In this document: positions 53,614-60,001 of the stretch, piece by piece | Layout: each line of letters begins with the position of its first letter | Position numbering within the stretch: the first letter of the stretch is position 1 | DNA from: an uncultured Clostridium sp. | Lineage (GTDB): Bacteria > Bacillota > Clostridia > UBA1212 > UBA1255 | Assembly: GCA_900543695.1 (NCBI GenBank) | Contig: UQSG01000016.1 | Span: 1 to 60,001 of the forward strand | Direction: 5' to 3' | DNA length: 60,001 nt | Translations under genes and position numbers: made by a program | Notes under the pieces: generated by a model | Databases searched by the model: none | What the model saw: only the letters and a program-made list of their open reading frames with translations | Told to the model about the DNA's origin: nothing

Positions 53614-54323
53614 ACGATTTCCTCCCTGTACAGCACTGGGCCGTCCTTGCAGATCCGTTTGCTGCCGTATTTCGTCCGGCAGCTGCATCCCATGCATGCG
53701 CCGAAGCCGCAGCCCATGCGTTCTTCAAAGGAATACTGTCCGCCGCATCGGCTGCCGGAATAGACCGCCTTCAGCATCGGGAGCGGTCCGCATGTATAGA
53801 GATAGTCATACGCGCCGCTGGTAAAAACGGGCGAATCCGTTACATACCCCTGTGTTACAACAGTAACTTCCGGAACAAGCGCTTTAAATTCCTGCTCCAG
53901 AAGAACCTCAGACGGTGCGTTGAAGCCCAGCAGAACCGCCGGGGTTTTTCCGGAGGCCCGTAATTCCTTTGCCAGCAAATACAGGGGAGGGCAGCCGATT
54001 CCGCCTCCGATCAGAAGCGGCCTTTTGCAACGGACTCCGGGGTCAAACCCGTTTCCGAGATGCGTCAGTACGTCGAGCCTGCTGCCCGGAACGGCGGCGG
54101 CCAGAAGCTTCGTGCCCTTTCCCACGATTTTATACAGAATTGTAACAAAATCCTTTCCTGCATCGTAAACGGAGATCGGCCGCCGCAGAAAACAGCCGTC
54201 AATTTTAAGATTGACAAACTGACCTGGCTTATGGCCATCTAAGCCGTCTCCTTTCAGTGTCATTCGAAACACATCCGTTAGAATGCGCGTGTTTTCCGTA
54301 ATTATTAGGTTATGCTGTTCCAT
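53607..54323 (-). CDS. pyrK: Dihydroorotate dehydrogenase electron transfer subunit
   Basis: A 238-residue FAD/[2Fe-2S] protein passing electrons from PyrD to NAD. FAD-binding RRPISVYD is near residue 55, the NAD loop GGGIGCPPLY near 105, and the iron-sulfur cysteines lie in CGFGACMGCSC and the later ICKDGPV. The start is ATG 54323 with AAAGGAAG; a longer frame upstream is not needed. The upstream gene is carB. Confidence 0.93.
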   Translation of the reverse strand: MEQHNLIITENTRILTDVFRMTLKGDGLDGHKPGQFVNLKIDGCFLRRPISVYDAGKDFVTILYKIVGKGTKLLAAAVPGSRLDVLTHLGNGFDPGVRCKRPLLIGGGIGCPPLYLLAKELRASGKTPAVLLGFNAPSEVLLEQEFKALVPEVTVVTQGYVTDSPVFTSGAYDYLYTCGPLPMLKAVYSGSRCGGQYSFEERMGCGFGACMGCSCRTKYGSKRICKDGPVLYREEIVW

Positions 54324-54349
54324 CTGTCTTCCTTTCAAAAGCGCCGCGC

Positions 54350-57300
54350 TTATTCCGCGTCGATCGTGGAAACGCACATCGTGGTTTCCTCCAGTACGTC
54401 AAGCAGAATTTTTACCGTATCGAGCGCCGTAAACATCGTCACGCTGTTTTCGACCGCGCAGCGCCGGATCTTATACCCATCCGTTTTCTGAGAAGCAATG
54501 TCGATATCCCGCGTGCTGATGACGTAATTGACATGCCCCTGACGAATGGAGTCCAGAATCTCCGTGCTGCCGGAGCTGAGCTTTTTCTTAATGCGCGTTT
54601 TGATTCCATTGCTGCGAAGGAAGTTAGCGGTGCCTTCCGTAGCCTCGATATTGAAGCCCAGCTGGTAGAACCGCCGGATCAGCGGAAGCGCTTCTTCCTT
54701 ATCCTTATCTGCAATTGTAACAAAGATTGTACCATAATTGACGACATGCATCCCCGAGGCGAGAAGCGCTTTATACATTGCCCGCGTCAGCTTTTTATCG
54801 TACCCGATCGCCTCACCGGTAGATTTCATTTCCGGAGAAAGATACGCGTCGAGATCGTCCAGCTTGGAGAAGGAGAAGGCAGGAACCTTTACATACCAGC
54901 GTTCCTTTTCTTTGGGATATACCGTATCATATCCCTGCTCCTTCAGGCTGCGCCCCAGGATTACGTGCGTTGCAATATCGGCCATGGAGTATCCCGTGGC
55001 TTTGGAAAGGAACGGCACGGTCCGGGAAGAACGCGGATTGACCTCGATCACATATACAGCATTATTCTTATCTACGATAAATTGAATATTGTACAGGCCG
55101 ATAATTCCAATTCCGAGCCCCAGACGGATGGTATAATCAATAATCGTCTGCTTTACGGATTCGTCCACGCTGAAGGTCGGATATACGCTGATGCTGTCGC
55201 CGGAATGGATGCCTGTCCGTTCGACGTGCTCCATAATGCCGGGGATGAATACGTCTTTTCCGTCGCAGATCGCATCAACCTCCAGTTCCTTTCCGGAAAT
55301 GTATTTGTCTACAAGCACCGGCTGCTTTTCGTCGACCTCCACTGCGGAGCGAAGATAGACCTTCAGCGCTTTTTCGTTTTGTACAATCTGCATGGCACGT
55401 CCGCCGAGCACATAACTGGGCCGGACGAGAACAGGGTATCCGATCTCAGCGGCGGCCGCGATTCCGGCCTCGATATTCGTGACAGCCCGGCCCTTCGGCT
55501 GCGGAATTTGGAGCTCTTCCATAATTTTTTCAAAGCAGTCGCGATTCTCCGCCTTTTCGATTGCCGCGACGTCCGTTCCGATGATTCTGACGCCGAGCGC
55601 GCCAAGTTTGTCGGCAAGATTGATCGCGGTCTGACCGCCCAGAGAAGCGATGACGCCCTCTGGCTGCTCGAGCGTTACGACGTTCATTACGTCCTCCACG
55701 GTCAAAGGTTCGAAATAAAGCTTATCGCTCGTGGTATAATCCGTGGAAACGGTTTCCGGATTGTTATTGATAATGATTGCGTCATAGCCGCTGCTTTTGA
55801 TGGTTTGTACGGCGTGAACGGTGGAATAATCGAATTCAACGCCCTGCCCGATACGGATCGGCCCGGAGCCGAGCACAAGAATTTTTCGCTTCTGGCTTAC
55901 TGCCGATTCGTTTTCCGTTTCGTAAGTAGAGTAGAAGTACGGGACGTAGCTGTCGAATTCGCTCGCGCAGGTATCGATCATTTTATAGACCGGTAAAATG
56001 CCGTTCTCTTTTCTGAGCAGAAAGATTTCCGATTCCGCCATATTCCAGACGCGCGCAATATATTTATCGCTGATTCCGAGCCGCTTTGCTTCTCGGAGCA
56101 CGGAAAGCTCCCTGGGATGCGCAGAAAGAACTTTTTCAAAATCAATGATGTTTTTAAATTTGTCAAGAAACAGCATGTCGATTTTTGTGTGATTATGGAT
56201 CAGGCCCAGATCCACATTGCTGCGGATCAGCTGCGCGATCGCGAAGAGTCTGTCGTCATGCCCGTCGCTGATGTAGCCGATCAGCTCTTCTGTCGTACAG
56301 TTGTCGAATTTCGGGAGATGCAGATGGTAGGCGCCGATTTCCAGAGAACGGATCGCTTTCAGAAGGCTTTCCTCGATGGTGCGGCCGATGCTCATGACCT
56401 CTCCTGTCGCTTTCATCTGCGTACTGAGCTTATTGGATGCGGTGGCGAATTTATCAAATGGAAAACGTGCGATTTTCGTTACTACATAGTCCAGAGAGGG
56501 CTCGAAGCAGGCCGGCGTATTTGCAAGCGGAATCTCGTCCAGGCGCATGCCTACGGAAATCTTGGCCGAAACGCGCGCAATCGGATAACCGCTTGCTTTA
56601 GAAGCAAGCGCCGAAGAACGTGAAACGCGCGGATTCACTTCTATTAAATAATATTTGAAGGAAAACGGATCAAGCGCGAATTGGACGTTGCAGCCTCCTT
56701 CGATTTTAAGCGCGCGGATCATTTTAAGCGCACTGTCGCGGAGCAGCTGATATTCCTTGTTGGTCAGCGTCTGACTCGGTGCCACCACGATGGAGTCACC
56801 GGTGTGAATGCCTACCGGATCGATGTTTTCCATATTGCACACAGTGATTGCCGTATCATTCGCGTCCCGCATTACCTCGTATTCAATTTCTTTAAAGCCT
56901 TTAATGCTTTTTTCGACTAATACCTGATGAACCGGGGAAAGGGCGAGCGCGTTTTTCGCAATCTCAAGAAGCTGCTGCTCGTTATCGGCAAAACCGCCTC
57001 CGGTCCCTCCCAGTGTAAATGCCGGCCGGAGCACGACCGGGTAACCGATTTCGTTTGCGGCTTCTTTTGCCTGCTCGATGCTTTCTGCAATTTCCGAAGG
57101 CAGAACGGGTTCGCCAAGCTCGATACACAGCTCCTTGAATTTTTCTCGATCCTCCGCTTTTTCAATGCTTTCAAAGCTCGTGCCGAGCAGCTCAACCTGG
57201 CATTCCTCCAGGATTCCTTTTTTATACAGCTGCATCGCAAGATTGAGGCCGGTTTGTCCGCCGATTCCGGGCAGAATGGCGTCGGGCCTCTCGTAACGCA

Positions 57301-57532
57301 GGATTTTGGCGATATATTCAAGCGTGAGCGGCTCCATGTATACTTTATCGGCAATGGTAGTATCCGTCATAATTGTAGCGGGGTTCGAATTCGCAAGTAC
57401 GACTTCGTAGCCTTCTTCCTTTAATGCAAGGCAGGCCTGCGTGCCGGCGTAGTCAAACTCCGCAGCCTGTCCGATAACGATCGGACCGGAGCCGATTACC
57501 ATAATCTTTTTGATGTCCGTTCTTTTAGGCAT
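54350..57532 (-). CDS. carB: Carbamoyl phosphate synthase large subunit
   Basis: A 1060-residue enzyme with two homologous ATP-grasp halves (IMVIGSGPIVIGQAAEFDYAGTQA near residue 10, ILVLGSGPIRIGQGVEFDYSTVHA near 555) and a C-terminal allosteric domain (from about 940). It makes carbamoyl phosphate from ammonia passed by CarA, bicarbonate and two ATP. ATG 57532 is chosen over an in-frame start 30 bases upstream because GGAGG lies 8 bases before it and the N-terminus PKRTDIKKIMVIGSG is typical. It overlaps the carA stop. Confidence 0.96.
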   Translation of the reverse strand: MPKRTDIKKIMVIGSGPIVIGQAAEFDYAGTQACLALKEEGYEVVLANSNPATIMTDTTIADKVYMEPLTLEYIAKILRYERPDAILPGIGGQTGLNLAMQLYKKGILEECQVELLGTSFESIEKAEDREKFKELCIELGEPVLPSEIAESIEQAKEAANEIGYPVVLRPAFTLGGTGGGFADNEQQLLEIAKNALALSPVHQVLVEKSIKGFKEIEYEVMRDANDTAITVCNMENIDPVGIHTGDSIVVAPSQTLTNKEYQLLRDSALKMIRALKIEGGCNVQFALDPFSFKYYLIEVNPRVSRSSALASKASGYPIARVSAKISVGMRLDEIPLANTPACFEPSLDYVVTKIARFPFDKFATASNKLSTQMKATGEVMSIGRTIEESLLKAIRSLEIGAYHLHLPKFDNCTTEELIGYISDGHDDRLFAIAQLIRSNVDLGLIHNHTKIDMLFLDKFKNIIDFEKVLSAHPRELSVLREAKRLGISDKYIARVWNMAESEIFLLRKENGILPVYKMIDTCASEFDSYVPYFYSTYETENESAVSQKRKILVLGSGPIRIGQGVEFDYSTVHAVQTIKSSGYDAIIINNNPETVSTDYTTSDKLYFEPLTVEDVMNVVTLEQPEGVIASLGGQTAINLADKLGALGVRIIGTDVAAIEKAENRDCFEKIMEELQIPQPKGRAVTNIEAGIAAAAEIGYPVLVRPSYVLGGRAMQIVQNEKALKVYLRSAVEVDEKQPVLVDKYISGKELEVDAICDGKDVFIPGIMEHVERTGIHSGDSISVYPTFSVDESVKQTIIDYTIRLGLGIGIIGLYNIQFIVDKNNAVYVIEVNPRSSRTVPFLSKATGYSMADIATHVILGRSLKEQGYDTVYPKEKERWYVKVPAFSFSKLDDLDAYLSPEMKSTGEAIGYDKKLTRAMYKALLASGMHVVNYGTIFVTIADKDKEEALPLIRRFYQLGFNIEATEGTANFLRSNGIKTRIKKKLSSGSTEILDSIRQGHVNYVISTRDIDIASQKTDGYKIRRCAVENSVTMFTALDTVKILLDVLEETTMCVSTIDAE

Positions 57533-58619
57533 GGCTTCTGACCTCCGTTTCCAGCATTTCAATGAATGCTCCGAACAAATACGTGCTGTCCTGCGGCCCG
57601 GGCGCGCTTTCCGGATGATACTGCACGCTGAACAGCCTGTTTGTTTCGTCGGAAAGGCCCTCCACGGTGTGATCCAGCAGATTGATATGGGTGATTTTCA
57701 GTCCCGTTCCCTCTATCGAGGAGGCCAGTACGGCATAGCTGTGGTTTTGGCTTGTAATTTCGATTTTATCCGTAAGCAGATTTTTGACGGGGTGATTTCC
57801 GCCCCTGTGGCCGAATTTCATTTTATACGTTTTGGCTCCGTAAGCGAGCGCGATGATCTGATGGCCGAGACAGATTCCGAAGATGGGAAGACGGCCTTTT
57901 AAAATTTTAACCGTATGAATCACGGGCGCGGCGTCTTCCGGATTCCCGGGACCGTTCGAAATGAAAAGCCCGTCCGGGCGCAGCGCCAGGATTTCTTCCG
58001 GTCTTGTATCGTACGGCACGATCGTCACGTTGCAGCCGCGCCTGTTGAGATGACGGATGATATTATGCTTGATGCCGCAGTCGATGGCAACGACGTTGTA
58101 ACGCGGATTTGCCGTTCTGGAATACCATTTTTTCTTACAGCTTACGCGAGAGACGGCATCCGTCCTCGGCCTGTCCGCCCGGAGCACGGCAAGCGCTTCT
58201 TCCAGAGGACATTCCGCTGCTGTCAGGAACGCTCTCTGACTGCCCTCGTCGCGGATAATCCTGGTCAGCATCCTAGTGTCGATTCCGCTGATTGCCGGAA
58301 TATTATATTCGTTCAGAATTTCGGACAGCGTTTCGGTGTATCTGAAATTACTCGGAATATCATTGTAATCCCGCACCGCAAGGCCTCCGATTGTCGGGAT
58401 CTTCGTCTCGTAATCTTCATCCGTGATGCCGTAATTTCCGATCACCGGATATGTCATCACAACGAGCTGATCCGTATAGGACGGATCGGAAACGATCTCC
58501 TGATATCCTACCATGGAGGTGTTGAATACAAGCTCGCAGACGGTGTCCCGTTCCGCTCCGAAGCTTTTCCCGTACAGCTCTCTGCCGTCCTGCAGTACGA
58601 TTTTTCTGTTGCCGTTCAT
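57525..58619 (-). CDS. carA: Carbamoyl phosphate synthase small subunit (glutaminase)
   Basis: A 364-residue class I glutamine amidotransferase that releases ammonia for CarB. The nucleophile cysteine is in FGICLGHQ (near residue 258), and the His-Glu pair in QYHPESAPG near the end. The N-terminal half is the CarA-specific domain (VFNTSMVGYQEIVSDPSY). ATG 58619 has GGGAGG upstream; the stop overlaps carB by eight bases. Confidence 0.96.
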   Translation of the reverse strand: MNGNRKIVLQDGRELYGKSFGAERDTVCELVFNTSMVGYQEIVSDPSYTDQLVVMTYPVIGNYGITDEDYETKIPTIGGLAVRDYNDIPSNFRYTETLSEILNEYNIPAISGIDTRMLTRIIRDEGSQRAFLTAAECPLEEALAVLRADRPRTDAVSRVSCKKKWYSRTANPRYNVVAIDCGIKHNIIRHLNRRGCNVTIVPYDTRPEEILALRPDGLFISNGPGNPEDAAPVIHTVKILKGRLPIFGICLGHQIIALAYGAKTYKMKFGHRGGNHPVKNLLTDKIEITSQNHSYAVLASSIEGTGLKITHINLLDHTVEGLSDETNRLFSVQYHPESAPGPQDSTYLFGAFIEMLETEVRSHA

Positions 58620-59857
58620 CGTACGATCCTCCCGTTTATCATTGTTGCAAGACATTTCCCGTAAAGCTCCATTCCTTCGTAGGGCATGCTTTTTCCCCTG
58701 GAACGGAATTCCTTCCTGTTTACGGTGAAACGCTCGCCGGTATCTGCTATGATTCCGTCTCCCGGCTTTGCGGGAATTCCGAAAATTTTGCGCGGACGGT
58801 CGATCATCAGCTCCGCAAGGCGCTCCATCGGGAAAATGCCCTTTTTCACAAAATTTGTATAGATTAACGCAAATGCAGTTTCGAGTCCGACAATTCCGTT
58901 CAGGCTTTTTTGAAAGCCTCCGCTTTTTTCCTCGTAAGAATGCGGCGCGTGATCGGTGGCGATCACATCGATCGTGCCGTCGCAGACGGCCTCGATCAGC
59001 GCGTCCCGATCGGCCTCGCCGCGGATCGGCGGATTCATTTTATAATCGCCGCTGTCCCGGACGTCTTTCTCTGTAAAAAGCAAATAGTGCGGAGCGGTTT
59101 CTGCGCTGACGGGCAGTCCGGCTTTTTTCGCCTCCCGGATGAGCCGGACGCTTTCTTTGGTCGAAGCATGGCACATGTGATATTGGCAGCCGGTTTCGCT
59201 TACGAGGGCCAGATCTCTCTTAAGCTGCAGGTACTCGCTTTCCGGGGTGCTGCCGCGGCGTTCGTCTTCGCAATGGGCAGCGATGATTTTATTAAGGGAG
59301 GCCGCCTTCCGCATGGCGGTGCGCATCATGTCCTCACTTTGCACGCCCTTTCCATCGTCTGTAAAAGCGATTACGTTTTCCGCGAGCGCGTCTAAGTCGG
59401 CAAGCTCGTTTCCGCGGGAACCTTTTGTAATACAGCCGTAGGGATAAACAGGAATCTTTGCCGTTTTTTCTATGATTTCGGTCTGCCGCTTCAAGCCGGC
59501 GATACAGTCCGGCGGGGGATCAAGATTCGGCATGCTGCATACGGCGGTAAATCCGCCGGCCGCGGCCGCCTCCGTTCCGGATTCGATCGTTTCTTTATAT
59601 GAAAAACCCGGTTCTCTGAGATGAACATGTACATCAACGAAACCGGGTAAAATAAATAATTCACGAAAGGGATCTGTTTTGCATCTGTCGGCCGAATAAA
59701 AATAATGATCCGTAGCTTGTAAAGAAAAGAACTCGTCCGAGGGAAATAAAGAAAATAGTCCGCCCCTGCCGCCGCGGTCGTTTTCCGTTATGAAAATTTC
59801 TTTCACGGCGAACCTGCCGTTTTCGTAGACATTTGCATGTCTTCGAAGCATCCCCAT
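58616..59857 (-). CDS. pyrC: Dihydroorotase (class I)
   Basis: The 413-residue amidohydrolase closes carbamoyl aspartate to dihydroorotate. Metal-site motifs are GFVDVHVHLREPG (near residue 75), a later His in HCEDERR, HMCHAST, and the catalytic Asp in ATDHAPHS. It carries an N-terminal extra ~70 residues before the barrel, longer than the usual ~50-residue start. ATG 59857 follows AAGGAGGAG by 6 bases. It is the first gene of the operon; its TGA overlaps the carA start. Confidence 0.95.
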   Translation of the reverse strand: MGMLRRHANVYENGRFAVKEIFITENDRGGRGGLFSLFPSDEFFSLQATDHYFYSADRCKTDPFRELFILPGFVDVHVHLREPGFSYKETIESGTEAAAAGGFTAVCSMPNLDPPPDCIAGLKRQTEIIEKTAKIPVYPYGCITKGSRGNELADLDALAENVIAFTDDGKGVQSEDMMRTAMRKAASLNKIIAAHCEDERRGSTPESEYLQLKRDLALVSETGCQYHMCHASTKESVRLIREAKKAGLPVSAETAPHYLLFTEKDVRDSGDYKMNPPIRGEADRDALIEAVCDGTIDVIATDHAPHSYEEKSGGFQKSLNGIVGLETAFALIYTNFVKKGIFPMERLAELMIDRPRKIFGIPAKPGDGIIADTGERFTVNRKEFRSRGKSMPYEGMELYGKCLATMINGRIVR

Positions 59858-59891
59858 TCGGCGCTCCTCCTTGTTTGATTTTCAATTCTTC

Positions 59892-59920
59892 ATTATATCT
59901 GTAATTCCCTAAATTGTCAA
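59892..59920 (-). promoter_or_regulatory. Consensus promoter of the pyr operon
   Basis: On the minus strand: TTGACA (complement of 59915-59920), a 17-base spacer and TATAAT (complement of 59892-59897), both hexamers perfect. The leader to pyrC is about 28 bases, so no PyrR-type attenuator can fit between it and the gene. Confidence 0.9.
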
Positions 59921-59960
59921 TTCCGGGGAATGTGAATTATTTATGTTATAAACCATTTGT

Positions 59961-60001
59961 GATAATGTCTCAATAAACCACAAGGGAAAATGTCCCAAAA
60001 G
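59961..60001. repeat. Tandem ATGTC-type repeats at the window edge, possible insertion-sequence end
   Basis: ATGTCTCAATAA (59965-59976) and ATGTCCCAAAAG (59990-60001) repeat with 25-base spacing. Multiple short repeats like this occur at ends of IS21-type elements. No transposase is inside the window, so the call rests on pattern only. Confidence 0.35.

Noticed and set aside
54533..55996. A 487-codon open frame on the plus strand
   Set aside because: It lies fully antisense within carB and reflects codon bias of that gene.

Overview
The window comes from an endospore-forming member of the Bacillota, most likely class Clostridia. The evidence is spoIIGA and sigE with a SigG gene next to them, a dnaG-rpoD pair, an ftsQ-sbp-ftsA-ftsZ cluster, strong AGGAGG-type ribosome binding sites with ATG, GTG and TTG starts, and Gram-positive wall enzymes. 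Base composition is near even across most of the window and visibly more A+T-rich at about 27.6-30.2 kb and 38.2-38.8 kb. A dockerin-like C-terminus at the left edge hints at a fibre-degrading, gut-type lifestyle. Species cannot be named from this window.

Layout. (1) 0-5 kb: end of a dockerin protein, then a nitroreductase, an SDR dehydrogenase, an UlaG-like metal-dependent hydrolase, a membrane-anchored protein and a large lipoprotein joining a chaperone/PPIase-like part to an L,D-transpeptidase-like domain. (2) 5-17.3 kb: a long collinear run with dnaG, rpoD, feoA, feoB, a 44-aa FeoB partner, a ribF gene fused in frame to an M16 peptidase-like protein, its active M16 partner, lgt, rodA and a YdcF-type gene. 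(3) 17.3-24.9 kb: a strong promoter drives a ribbon-helix-helix protein gene and clpB, followed by an SGNH hydrolase and three RNA-modification-type enzymes. (4) 25-27.3 kb: a secreted CHAP wall hydrolase. (5) 27.3-30.6 kb: an A+T-rich acquired island with an unusual sigma factor, a truncated relative of it and a broken IS481-like transposase. (6) 30.7-37.5 kb: a BFD-like ferredoxin, metK, a GH78-like glycosidase, an Lrp/aminotransferase pair and a divergent metallo-hydrolase. (7) 37.5-39.6 kb: ogt, tRNA-Glu, an orphan gene and two tandem XRE regulators. (8) 39.6-46.5 kb: ftsQ-sbp-ftsA-ftsZ, ylmC, spoIIGA-sigE, and sigG in inverted orientation. (9) 46.5-49.9 kb: three surface proteins (PIG-L deacetylase, NAGPA-type phosphodiester glycosidase, small membrane protein) with Pro/Thr-rich linkers. 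(10) 49.9-59.9 kb: a complete minus-strand de novo UMP operon pyrC-carA-carB-pyrK-pyrD-pyrF-pyrE-pyrB-pyrI, from a perfect consensus promoter to a clear terminator. A repeat pattern at the right edge looks like the end of an insertion sequence.

The genes work together in a few blocks: replication and primary sigma factor, iron uptake, lipoprotein and wall synthesis, protein disaggregation, division leading into the mother-cell/forespore sigma cascade, and pyrimidine synthesis. The best candidates for something new are the large-tailed sigma factor with its IS-truncated relative, the RHH-clpB operon with an inverted repeat running from its start point to its ribosome binding site, the double XRE locus with twin operators, the RibF-M16 fusion, and the inverted sigG with its own sigma-F-like promoter.
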